From Thalassiosira profunda (Eukaryota; Bacillariophyta; Thalassiosirophyceae; Thalassiosirales; Thalassiosiraceae): a DNA stretch of 15,881 nt. Made by a program: the position numbers and the translations under genes. Each line of letters begins with the position of its first letter. The stretch's first letter is position 1. Location: positions 1-15,881 of the forward strand of contig JALLAP010000229.1 in NCBI GenBank assembly GCA_036939355.1, in the 5' to 3' direction. This document shows, piece after piece, positions 1 through 9,965 of this stretch. Under the pieces are notes generated by a model. It saw only the letters and a list, made by a program, of their open reading frames with translations, was not told the origin of the DNA and did no database searches.

Positions 1-2711
1 CCTCCAGGCTCGCCCGAGAGAACACTGCGACCGTTGCTCCTTCGCTGGGAGATGCTACCGCGTCGAACGTCCGATACCGTTCCAAGAGGAAGTCGCAATA
101 GCCGAAAATCCCTCCGACCTTGTGAAAGGACTCCACACTCTTGTGACGTCCATCGACTCCAGTCAGACCAAGTAGATTCGAAGAACTCAGCGACTGTTTG
201 CTTTTGACCGCGCCTGCACCCGAGTGAATCATTCCTGAAGCAGAGCCCTTTCGCTCTCGAGGGACAGCGACTGCGCCTTTGACGACCACATAAAATGCAT
301 CTGGATGGGTATTCTTTTGGAAGATCTGCTCTCCGGGCTCGTACCTCTCTTCCTAGTAGAGGTCTTGGATGCTGTCAACCACCTCCTTCTCTTCCTCGCT
401 CAAGTCGCCACGGAGCACATTCAAGAATATGTACGTGAGCTGATGGTGCGGAGAGCCGACACTCACGTTCGACAATCCAGTCTGCAGCCGAGCGTGGTGC
501 ACACGAGGCACTTTGGAGGTCACTCGCTGAATCAAGAGTCTCTCCGAGAACTCTAACGCTTCGAAGATTGTCAAGAAGAGTATCAGGCGTCCATGCGTCT
601 GTTGATTCTGGTTGGAGAGCATGTCATTCTTGACAGCAATCTCTTCATCGTATCCATATGCAACACCGTGAGAGCGAAGCGTCCACTCCACCTTGGGAAC
701 CGCGCCGCAGGCACAGAGCAGTATCCCTCGCTTCTCGCACAGCTTGGCCAGTTGGAGGAAGCAGGTTGTCGCGGCGCTGGCGTCCAAATTGTGCATCTGC
801 GTAAAATCCAACACAACGAACTGTGGATTCGTTCTCCGCTTCGCCGGTTGTTGCTTCTTTTTGCTGGCCCTCTCTGCCTTCAACCGCGAGTGAGGAGTGC
901 TGGTGTGTGGGCTCGCAAAAGCAATCCGCTGCACTTCTTCCACTGAAATTGACAATCCGATTTCGTCAGAGATGTCCGTCAATAGTTTCTGCGAGCTGCC
1001 GAAGAAGACCGGGCCCTTCAATTCCAGTGTGACTACCTTCGGGTCGTCGGCGTGGTAAGCATACGTTTGCAGTGTCTTCCAATCTTCGTTCGACCAAACA
1101 GCCCGAGATCGCTTCAATACGCGCCCCATCGAGGACTCTCGCGTTGTTGACGCGACATGTTCGACAACAGCAACCACCACCCCAAAAAGTATCCCGAAGT
1201 CCATGCCGATGATCTGGATGGCAACGAAGGTAATCAACAATATCATGTATTCCATAAGGAAGAGTTTTGATCTGATGTCGATCAGCCACTCCCACAATAG
1301 ATCATAGCCAATGAAAATGAGCGTCGCCCCAAGGAAGAACAAGGGAGCTATCTGCAGAAGATTGATGCTTGACACCACCACAGCCAGATAAGCAATCATG
1401 ATAAAGACTCCGATCCAGCGGCTGTGGCATCTGCGCAACGAGAGCAGCGTCTTGCTTCTTTAGCAGCGAAGAACAGAGGTTTGGTAGCAACATTCCGCAC
1501 TTACCCCGTCCGATAGGTGAAGATTGTCTGACTGAAGATGTAGGATCCCGTGAATCCCACCAGCAATCCGGACATGAAGTTCGACACTCCAACCGTGACC
1601 ATCTCTTTGTTGGTATCGAGGGCCTCTCCCATATCCATGCTGATTGCAGCTGCGAAGAGAAGTGGACGTGAGATAAGATAACGGATCAATAACAAGCAAC
1701 ATTTATGCGGTCTCAATCCTCACCAATGTCCAAGCACGATGCGAAGCTGACGACAAAGACCATTCCCACCCACGTGCCGATGCATTTTCCCACGAGCCTC
1801 CAATGTACCAATTTGTAATCAACCAAGCCCAAGAGCTCACTCGCCGGCACAGGCGGTGCAACCTCGCCCACCCAACCTCCTTCTCTTGCCTCTTCTAGCG
1901 AAACTCCAAAGATCAAGAGCACCGCATAAAAGGTTGCAGGGATTACAACCATTGCAATCGGAAGGAGCGAGTCATTCTTTGCCTTGCGCGATATCACGGT
2001 CAGCAGTCCCGCCGAGAGCAATCCTGGAGTGGCCAGGAGAAGCAAGTGCGGCTCGAGGAGATACCCCCAGTCCTTTATCGACGTAATGGGATGGCCGATG
2101 CAGAGTGCGACTCCGGCCTCCAAGCAAAAGAAGCCAATGAATGCAAGGTAGCCTCCAATCACAGGCATGGGCAAATAACTGACGATGTCCAATAGACGGA
2201 ACTTTCCCAGAAGCATCAGCACCACACCCAAAGCGGCAGTTCCCAGCGGGAGTATGACTAGCGTAGTTGAAACCACCTCCTCGACGGTGCCGCCGTCGTT
2301 CAGTATATTGTTCGCAATGGCGTTGCTCATTGCACTCAAGAAGATCAACCCGGCATCCTGGACTGTGCCGATGGCAAAGTTAAGAGAGGAGAACATCGCA
2401 AATCCCAACTGATGGACGAACGAGCTGAACACCACGAGTTTGGACAGCTGGGCAATCTGAGGTTGGAAGCTGGGATGATTGAAGATCACGCTCGCGTATC
2501 CATAGAGCCCGGGGACGGCGATGATGACGTTGATCATAGCGTAGATGAGGTAGTGAAAGATATTGTAGCGCTTCTCATCGCCGTTCTTCTTGCCCTGGGT
2601 GGACCGATTGTCGGTCCAGATGAGCGGCAGTCCCTCAGTCGCCGTCCCCGTGTGGCCGGTGGCATCACCGCCGGCGTCGGCGGCCTCGCTGACGGTGCCA
2701 TACGACGTCAT
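1..2711 (-). CDS. SulP-family anion transporter with STAS and cNMP-binding domains (3' partial, in-frame TAG)
   Basis: Probable membrane anion (sulfate-type) transporter of the SulP family, close in layout to fungal and algal SulP-STAS-cNMP proteins; the substrate and membrane are not shown by the sequence. Exons 2711-1724, 1649-1505 and 1430 to the left edge; both introns are 74 nt GT-AG. Residues 51 to about 470 hold the many membrane segments, including the family-typical stretches GTVQDAGLIFLSAMSN and GFTGSYIFSQTIFTYRTG, the latter followed across intron 2 by CHSRWIGV. A STAS domain follows (about 509-650; VVLDFTQMHNLDASA), interrupted by a basic Lys/Arg-rich insertion. A cNMP-binding domain starts near 720 and runs off the window (EPGEQIF, AFYVVVKGAVAV). 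An in-frame TAG at 355-353 ends the frame after 736 codons, yet at least 117 further codons stay in frame and look conserved. I chose the ATG at 2711 (A at -3): the open frame extends upstream to 3068, but that stretch holds the last exon of the neighbouring gene in another frame. Confidence 0.85.
353..355 (-). other. In-frame TAG codon inside the cNMP-binding domain
   Basis: Read on the minus strand, the codons are GAC CTC TAC TAG GAA GAG AGG, placing a stop between DSIQDLY and EERYEPGEQIF. Both sides fit one continuous cyclic-nucleotide-binding domain in the same frame, so a single codon interrupts it. TAG is used as a normal terminator by two other genes in the window (13874-13876 plus, 13968-13966 minus), which argues against reassignment of UAG. 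A nonsense mutation, readthrough or a sequencing error remain possible. Confidence 0.8.
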
Positions 2712-2926
2712 GCTTGACTGTACAGCGAGGAGGTCAAGGTGATGGGGGGCGGCACATGATTTGTGATTTGGTCGGAAGCTGGAAGTCCCTCCCTCGCTAC
2801 GTAGGCCTCGTACCGCGTATGAGAAAGTACCTCGGGCCTGGCCTCGGCGGCCGCCGAAGAACCGCTGCTGCCACACTCCTGGCAAACAACCCTTGGACAA
2901 CCCCTCTAGTTTACGAATCAAAGAGA
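2712..2926 (-). promoter_or_regulatory. Short intergenic spacer, 5' region of the SulP gene
   Basis: Only 215 nt separate the stop of the SnoaL-like gene (2927) from the SulP start codon (2711), both on the minus strand. The promoter and 5' UTR of the SulP gene must lie here or overlap the upstream gene. I see no TATA-like or other clear motif. Confidence 0.45.
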
Positions 2927-4200
2927 TCAGAGGCCGCGGTGTCTGCTCCCAATGGCCACCGGCTGAAACACGCCCACCGCGGGACGGAACTGCCGCGCCA
3001 GCTTTCCCAGTGGCGGCGGTTTGATTCCGGACTCCGGCACTGTTTGTTGCATTAGATTCCGGTCGCAAACGCGTCAGACAGATGCTTAGAAAGAAATAGT
3101 ACAGTGCACCGAAGACACATAATCACTCACCGTCTCTGACGTACGTGATGAGCCCGGTATCTTGATTGACTTCGTAAAAACTGATGCCTTTGATTGCGCT
3201 TCCTTCGGGCGCGCCCTCGAGCACCACCTCCCAAGTGAAGCAGGTGGCTGCCACCCCGTCGTCGAATCGCTGCGTTGCAAAGGTGATGCCCGGAAAGCTG
3301 AAGTCTGCATATGCCATTTCATTTGCAAATGATTCGTTGAATGGGCGTGAGATGGAATGCACGAGATGTGCACAAAAGAGATAAACACACGATATGGCAC
3401 GCACCTTCGATGAATTGCTTCACTTCGTCCTTCCCTCTGAGCACCTCCTCATAATTGAAATCTCTGTATACAATAGACTCGCAGAAGAAACGCATCGCCT
3501 CCTCCGGATCCGCTCCCTGCACCTCGTTGAACAGATATTTTGCAACTTCGTTTGCTTTCCTCGGGGTTTGGGGCGTGTATTCCGGCGGCGGCTTGGGCGT
3601 GGCATCGGCCGTCGCGGCCTTGAGCACCTCCACGATCAAATCTCCCGGTTTGTACAGCGGCTCGGGTATTTCGCGCACGTACTGAATCTGGTTCGACGAG
3701 TTGAGCTCCACGAACGTCGTGCCGCGGAGCCCTTCCAACGTCGAGCTAGTCCAAGTCCACGCAAATCCACAGGCAGTGCTGCCGTCGGACATCTTGTCGA
3801 CGCGGAATCCGGCATCCCTGCTCCCGCCCTCTCCCCCAATGCGTGCCAGGACCCTCGATTGCAAGTGCTCTGCCACCGCAGCGCGTCCCACAATCGGCTG
3901 CGGCTCGGCGCAGTCCTCGTAGACCACATCCACCGCACAAGATTCGGCAAACTTCGCCGCCCCCTCCAGCGTCGAGAAGCACCGATCGTCGTCTATTAGC
4001 GACAGCAGTAGGGATTGGGCCATGCGAAACTTCCCCTTCGATGGTGCATCCTCTTTGTTGAAGTTTCCAATGAAGGACTCGAGGGCGTTTGGCGTCGCGG
4101 ATTCGCGGCAGGCGACCGCGGATGGCCGGCCAACGCTGGTAGGGGCGAAGGCCCGCGCGCGGTGGAGGAGGACCGCGGCGAGGCAGGCGAGGGACCGCAT
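2927..4200 (-). CDS. Plastid-targeted protein with two tandem SnoaL/NTF2-like domains
   Basis: Function unknown; SnoaL/NTF2-like folds serve as small-ligand pockets or enzymes in many families. Exons 4200-3405, 3304-3131 and 3039-2927 give 360 aa; introns are 100 and 91 nt, both phase 1. The start ATG (ACC before it) opens a signal peptide, residues 1-17, with predicted cleavage at ARA|FAPTS, the A-F-A-P form of the bipartite plastid signal of red-lineage algae. Domain 1 spans about 75-180 and domain 2 about 215-330. They are copies of one another: VYEDC...PIVGRAAVAEHL matches VYRDF...EVLRGKDEVKQFI, and IQYVREIPEP matches LITYVRDVPES. Exon 3 supplies the tail PESGIKPPPLGKLARQFRP, a Pro-rich ending I recall from algal and plant members of this family. 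Without exon 3 the frame would stop two codons past the exon 2 donor (GTGAGT), so the third exon is inferred from splice phase and from similarity to the domain 1 ending. Confidence 0.82.
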
Positions 4201-4586
4201 GGTTGGGGTGCATGCAACGACGCACTCAAATCAAAGGAAGTGCCCGTGAGGGAGGCGAAGGAATGAAGGAGGGCTGACTGACGTTTGCGGCACAAAAGCA
4301 ACGGCAACAACAACAACAACAACAACGGCGCTCGAAGCGCCGGCGCCCCACCCCCAGCGGCTCGCAACAACCTCAACGGGGCGCGGCACAGGCGTCAGGT
4401 AGCCCTGGTAGACTCCCCGTCACGTATTTCGCGTAGGAGGAAACGGAAACGAGCTCCCATCCACCCCAAGCACAGCCGAGCACCAACTGCCACCTGCCAC
4501 CCCCTCACCATCAAATTTCTGGTCGAGCGAGCGGGCGGGCAACTTGTGCAGCTGCTGGAGTTGGTTTGCAATTGAAACGCCGCGAT
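4201..4586. promoter_or_regulatory. Divergent promoter region between SnoaL-like and PrsW-like genes
   Basis: This 386-bp stretch separates two start codons pointing away from each other, so it should hold the promoters and 5' UTRs of both genes. It contains a CAA trinucleotide run (4305-4326) and otherwise GC-rich sequence with no convincing TATA box. Leucine-rich open frames on the minus strand here come from the CAA run read backwards and are not taken as genes. Confidence 0.55.
4305..4326 (+). repeat. (CAA)7 microsatellite
   Basis: Seven perfect CAA units followed by a C. The run sits about 105 bp upstream of the SnoaL-like start and about 260 bp upstream of the PrsW-like start, so it may lie in the 5' leader of either transcript. 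Confidence 0.95.
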
Positions 4587-7500
4587 ATGAATAGCCACTT
4601 CCGTCCACGGGGCAGCCCTACCTGCGACAATGGCGCGGGGAGCACAAGATGTGGACGTACTGCTGATGGCAGTGATGGGCGAAGAGGAGCGAACAGACAC
4701 TCATCACGCCACTTTGCACGTCAGAGAGCCACCGGCATCACGTTTATCTGCTCGTGCGTTGCAATTTCACTGTCATCATATGTTGTCGGAGCATCGAGCA
4801 GCAGCGGCAGCGGGGGGAACGCCCCGTTCATGGTCATGTCGGAGATTACCGTTCCTTCGGACGAAGCTGCTGCAACCGATGCCGGGGAGAGTTACATTTT
4901 GACAGGAGATGACCAGGATGTCGGCGATTCAATTGCCGAAGGGGACGATTCGAGCACCGATGCCTCCGTTGAGGAAGCGGTGGAGACTCCTGCATCTGCC
5001 TCTGCAGAAACCGATGCCGATGGTGGAGATTCTATGATGGCGGGCGGTGGCGGCCCCGGCTCTGATACAGATGGAGAGGACGACAACGAACTCAACAGCG
5101 AAATCGGTGGAGAGACGGAGGAATCTCTGCCTCCACCGCCCCTGGTACCACCTTCTGCAGTTGCGTCCGAGTCTGCGGCAGCATCTCCGGACTCTCAACC
5201 CCTGCGCACACTGACGAGACTCCAAGCGATGCTGGACGATTCTGATTATGCCACTCAGACCGTTGCGTCTGCGCCCGTCATTGGAAGCACCGCGGCGATC
5301 GGGGGCGATATGGAACCGCCTGCTGAACAACCGCAAACTCAAGCTGCCTCAAACGCCAACCTTCCGCCCGCCCCTCCCCCGGACAAGCTGTGGACCAGCA
5401 AGGACAGGGCGAAGTATCGCCGGACGCGGCGCACGGAAAAGCTGCGCCAGCAGCAGCAACAAAGGGAGTACGAAGAGCAGCGCGCGCGGAAGATCCGGGA
5501 CGTCCAACGGGAGCGAATCATCCGCGAGGAGAGGGAGAGGAAGGATCTGGAGCAAGTGCGAAGGAAGCGCGCGGAGGCGATGGAGCGGCAGCGGTACGAC
5601 CAGCAACAGCAACATCAACAGCAGTTCTTGAACCTTGAGGAGGCAACTGATTTCACCGATGGCGAGGATACCGATGGCAGGGGATTCGAACTGCCTGACT
5701 TGCCAGTCTATTTGAGCGACGGAGAAACCGATGACTTTTCGGAGGAAGCCGACGATTCGCAGAGGAGGCAAAGATCCAGACCCATGCAACCTCCGCAAGG
5801 GTATCGAATGCCACATCAAAACGCGGGCCAACCAATGCCGCAGCCCGACCAATACAATTATCCAGCGATGCAGCAGAGCCAAGCCCAGCAACGGCAGCCT
5901 CCTCCACAGCCGAATGGCCCATACCAAAACATCCAACGATACCCGCCTTATGCTCAGCAGCAGCAACAGCCGCCGCCTCCTCCACAGACGATGCCACCGT
6001 ATCAATTTGACCCTAACAATCAGCAATTGCAACGCGAGCAAAGCCGGCAGTACGCGCAGCAGTACACAGCGTGGGCCCAAGCAGCTGCAAACGGGTACCA
6101 TTATCCGCCGCCGCCTCCGCCCGGAACGGCTTTCCAAAACCAGCACCAGGCGCAACAGGCATCTCAACCAGAGGTGTACCCGCAGCAATATCCGTACGCA
6201 ACGCAGCAACCGCCGAATCAGCAATCCTCGTATGGTGCGCACCCTCAGCAACACTATCGCCCGCAGCAGCAGGGAGCGTATGCAGTCCATCCAGGGCGGG
6301 CATCCTACCCTCCCGAATCGCGAGCGTCGCAAGCCACGTCTGCCCACCACGGTAGGGGCTTTTTTGGCCGTGAACGGGAGGCAGGGCCGATGGGGCGACT
6401 GGACCAGTCACAACCTATTGCATCAGCGCCCAATGGTGCCAAAGTCGAGCCTAGACCAACGGATCATTCGATGGTTGATCAAGTGAAATTGCGAGAGGCA
6501 GAATCCACGCTGAACAGAACCGCCACCTCCACAAATGGCCAGATGGCAGTCAAATCTGCAACCGTAGCGCCAACTTCGCCACTGATAACACCGCTTTCAT
6601 CGCGGTCTGATGCGCTAGTCAGCGCCGAAGGGCCGTACTGCGACCTTGTTGACGAATCTGTGAGTTTTCTTGTCGAGCTAATCCTTTCCACTGCTTCTGT
6701 CACTGACACCAATGCACTCTTTGCACATGCAGGCTGTGCTCATTGCCGGTGCCGAGTCCAAGATGAGCTTCGATTCGATGCAGAAGCTGGCATTCTCCAC
6801 TGTCGGCGTTGCGCTGCTCTCGTATGGCGCCGTGTCGCCTCGATCGCTGCCGTTTCCAGAGTACAACCGCCTCTTCCTGCAAAATCTCTCCATCGTGTGG
6901 CTCGCCGCCATCACTCCGCTTCTTTCGTTGTTCAGCGTGTACGATGCAAAGTTTAACAACATCAACACGGCGGTACGTGATTCGTTGTGATAACGCTGCA
7001 TGTTGGTGCTCGCAACTTACGTCGTATCTTATTCTTCACCGTTGCGTGCAGATTGGGACGTTTCACGTGTCCTTCACCTTGGGCTATGTCTTGGCGTTGC
7101 TCTCGGAGATTGTCGTGACAACTGCAGTCCGACTCGGGGTGTTTAGGATATGGGAGCCTGCCATTTTCTCGTTGACGCCAGCAGTGCCTTCGATAATACT
7201 TCCCTGGGTGCTGAGAGAGAAGCAGTACAAACCAAAGAGGATTACCTTGTTCGCAGCTGACTTTGCGGCCAGCTGCGTTGCGAGTCCGATCATAGAGGAA
7301 TATCTGAAGCTGAAAATAGTCGAGTGGACGTGCAAGTTGCCGAGGAACTTCAAACAAGTCAGGAAGGACCAGAAGCAGAAGAGGAGAAGGCGCAGAAAAC
7401 AGACCTCATTGCAGCCCGTGAGGAGCTTGGACGCGCCTCAAGTGACGAACATCAACTGCTACGTCACTCAAATGCTCGCGGCAAGTCTGGGGCTGAAGCT

Positions 7501-7996
7501 TTTCGATGTCACGCGGCGAATTTTGATGTACACCAAAGAGGGCGACAGCTACAAGCGGGTCTACGCTGTGTGCCGAGGCACGTTCCCAATCCACGAGCTG
7601 TGCGGCACGATGACGGCTCTTCTGCTTGCTCGCAGGGATGTGCTGGGCATCGACCTGCCCACGTGGAAAATCCTTGGCCCGGCAGTCTTCATCCATGGCA
7701 TGGCCAACTTCCGAGGGATGAAACCAATCTTCAAGTGGAACTCCTCCACGCCCTGGTCGGAGATGCAAATCAACCAGCTGAAGAAGGGCGATGTCGTCTG
7801 GAGGCAACTCCTGCCAAAAAGCTACGCAAAGCTCGTATGGCTTACAATTCTCTGTCGCGTCGCTGGATTCTGCGTCAAGAATTACTACCTCATTGGACGT
7901 CAGGCAAAGAAGAGGACCACAACCTACTCTGGCAAGCTCTACGCCTTCAACGCCAAGTTGCAAACCGACGCAATGCTGAAGCGGTCCACCAAATAA
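4587..7996 (+). CDS. PrsW-like glutamic intramembrane protease with long disordered N-terminal half
   Basis: Predicted membrane protease of the PrsW type, cutting an unknown substrate within or near the membrane. Exons 4587-6659, 6733-6972 and 7052-7996 (introns 73 and 79 nt, both phase 0) give 1085 aa from this ATG. Order of regions, numbered from this ATG: a hydrophobic stretch near 50-70 (possible signal anchor); acidic Ser-rich 85-200; charged coiled coil with poly-Gln, about 270-345; Gln/Pro/Tyr-rich low complexity about 390-630; membrane domain from about 692 on. Motifs seen: SPIIEEYLKLK with EExxK at about 846-850, FPIHELCGTMTALLL with His near 945, and FIHGMANF with His near 979 (HxxxN). 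These fit the three conserved membrane motifs of PrsW. A basic stretch (KQKRRRRRKQ) lies between the first two motifs. Bacterial PrsW is far shorter and lacks the N-terminal half. The start is uncertain; no earlier in-frame ATG is visible. Confidence 0.78.
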
Positions 7997-8023
7997 CTCC
8001 AGATCGAACGCAGCTCTCTGACC

Positions 8024-9755
8024 TTACACTTCCAGCTCTGCTTGTGTCACCTTCGCATGTTGGTGATACCAACGGGCTAATTTGAGCAATTCATCATCTT
8101 TGCCTTTCGCAGCAAATAGCTGTATTCCTATCGGAAGTTCAGTTGGCCCTATCCCAGCTGGGAGAGTCACGCAGGGTGTGCCGAGGAGCGTCACTCCAAC
8201 CATCACCTCCATCCATCTGTGATATGTGTCCATCGGCTTCCCTGCTATCGACTTTGGCCAGTCAATAGAGGCATCAAAGGGATAAACCTGCGACGATGGC
8301 AGGGCCAACACATCGTATGATTCGAACAGCTTCGCTGCACAGCGAGACCAATCGCTGACGACGTCCAGTGCCGAGCCAAGCTCTTCTTGGGATATCGATT
8401 GTCCGCGCTCACATTCCCACACTGCCTCTGGTTTTGCGCTGCAATCTTTCAGAGTGTGCACGACCTCGAGCGCTTCGCACCCGATTCTCTCCTGCAGTGA
8501 ATTGAATATCTTGTAAGATCTGACGACCATCCATGCATCCCAGAGAGCGTCACTAGAGAAGGGAGCCTCGTGTATAAATTCCACGGTCGCGCCGCCTTTC
8601 GACGCAAACGTATCGAGCATGTTCTTGCAGTGGGCGAGCACGCCCTCCTCGATTGGCATTGATCCGCCCCAGTCGCCAAGCCAGCCGATCGATGATCCCG
8701 CTACAAGCGAGCCCAAACGTTCCTGGCTTTCCTCGGTGACAGCGGATGCATCAAATTCTATTGCTTCTGGCAGAATGGTCGACAGCAACATTGCCAAATC
8801 CTCGGGACAGCGAGCCATTGGCCCAATTGTTGATATTGGGTACGGCAGCGCATCGTCCGTTTCCTCTTGCATCCAATCCGATGTCGGCCGAAGGCTGTAC
8901 AAGTTGTGCCATCCGGCCGGGTTTCTCAACGATCCCATCATATCTGATCCATCGCACACCAAAAGCATGTGCGAAGACAGCGCCGCCGCCGCTCCTCCAC
9001 TGCTCCCGCCAGCAGATAAAGATAGATTGAAGGGGTTGAGAGTGGTGCCGTGGATTGTATTGTACGTGTGACATCCAGCGCCCAACTCCGGAGCATTCGT
9101 CTTGCCGATGATCAAAGCGCCCGCCTCTCTCATACGCCCCACGAAGGGGTCGTCTTCGACCTCATTCTCAAACACCCAGTCGTTGTCAAATATGTAATAT
9201 CCTTCGCCCAACTCTTCGTCCGTTTGCATCCCAAACACCGGGCATCCTCCTCGGGTTGTTGGTAGGTCTCTTGCATTCTCCAAATCTTTGATGGCAATGG
9301 GTATTCCTCGCATCCAACCTACTTGTTTATCACTGTTTGCAACTGCAGCGTCGAGTCGCGGTCGGCAGCCCGCGCTTCCTCGAAGAGCTTCTCCCTGTCT
9401 GAATGTTGTGTGCGAAGAGGGTGCGATGTAGAATGAGCAATGAGCAATGCAAAACATCGCACATCCTATGCACTAAAAAACACAGAAGCAGCACAATATA
9501 TCTGCACAACCTGGGCACATCAGATAATGCAATTTGCAATGCATGCAAAAGATGCATATCATGCAGGCAACAAATCGTCGTCTTGTGTCCCATACCTTTG
9601 CGAATCGCCACGATAGCACGGATCCGCGGGTTGGCGTCGTCGATGCGCGCGAGCGTCGTCCGCAGGAGGTCCGCCGCCGTCACTTCCCTCGCATGAAGGC
9701 GCCGCGAGAGCTCGACGGCGGAGACGCCAAGGATTTTGGGTAGCGCAATCTTCAT
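8024..9755 (-). CDS. Amidase-signature family hydrolase (intron 1 acceptor or frame uncertain)
   Basis: Hydrolyses an amide or related bond; substrate unknown. The closest layout I recognise is the bacterial-type amidase group with DGSDMMGSLRNPA. Exon 1 is 9755-9596 (ATG preceded by ACC; donor GTATGG, phase 1). Catalytic elements are all present: Lys in GIPIAIKDLE, the Ser pair in AGGSSGGAAAAL, and the nucleophile Ser in DMMGSLRNPA; the C-terminal part (GTPCVTLPAG, LPIGIQLFA) is also typical. Two acceptors compete. The one at 9399 opens DREKLFEEARAADRDS, which fits the conserved helix before the Lys motif, but that frame stops at 9321-9319, so a 1-nt shift is needed. The one at 9343 (CTGCAG) is in frame with no shift and gives 492 aa, but drops that helix. 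The gene converges on the PrsW-like gene, whose stop lies 27 bp away. No targeting signal is obvious. Confidence 0.83.
9319..9398 (-). other. Amidase segment with overlapping reading frames and two candidate splice acceptors
   Basis: After the acceptor ATTCAG (exon from 9398) the exon 1 frame reads 25 codons to a TAG at 9321-9319. The frame used by the rest of the amidase is also open across this stretch. A second acceptor, GCTGCAG with exon from 9342, joins exon 1 to the main frame exactly. Moving between frames without it needs a net -1 step, as from one missing base. Confidence 0.7.
9533..9575 (+). repeat. TGCA-rich inverted repeat cluster in amidase intron 1
   Basis: The arms TTTGCA (9533-9538) and TGCAAA (9544-9549) flank ATGCA, and further ATGCAT/ATGCA copies follow within about 30 bp. 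The cluster is in the intron, which at 197 or 253 nt is more than twice the length of most other introns here. It may simply be a chance low-complexity patch. Confidence 0.5.
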
Positions 9756-9885
9756 GGTTGCAACTCCAACCGGCGCTGAAGGCGGTGGCCGCCGTATGCA
9801 ACGGAGGAGACAGGGAGCGGAGGTTCCCTGGGGGGTCAATAGCAAGGGGTGATCTGGGGGTGAGGGTGATTATTGCCGAGGCCCG

Positions 9886-9965
9886 CCGTGCATGGGCGAC
9901 CGTGCATGGGCGTGCATGATGATGAGGGGAGGACAGGAGGGACGAGGGACGGCGGACGGCGGACG
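9886..9965 (+). repeat. Short GC-rich direct repeats
   Basis: CCGTGCATGGGCG occurs at 9886-9898 and 9900-9912, with a partial third copy (CGTGCATG) at 9911-9918. A GGACGGC unit is then repeated about 2.7 times at 9947-9965, after a purine-rich GGGGAGGACAGGAGGG-type tract. Confidence 0.85.

Noticed and set aside
353..355. UAG reassigned to an amino acid in this organism
   Set aside because: Two other genes in the window end at TAG where the protein is complete, and no other conserved exon contains an in-frame TAG that lacks a splice explanation.
2712..3068. N-terminal extension of the SulP protein to an upstream start at 3068
   Set aside because: The extra 119 residues are low in conservation features and overlap exon 3 of the SnoaL-like gene in a different frame; the ATG at 2711 gives a normal cytosolic N-terminus before the first membrane segment.
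3996..4376. Leucine-rich minus-strand frame resembling a signal peptide
   Set aside because: The leucines come from the CAA repeat read on the other strand, and the frame overlaps exon 1 of the SnoaL-like gene, which has its own good start and signal peptide.
5349..6350. 333-codon minus-strand open frame opposite the PrsW-like exon 1
   Set aside because: Its Leu/Arg-rich composition is the mirror of the Gln/Pro codon bias on the plus strand; no domain is visible.
7324..8085. 253-codon plus-strand frame overlapping the PrsW-like last exon
   Set aside because: It is a shifted frame of the conserved membrane domain with no recognisable motif and would run into the amidase end.
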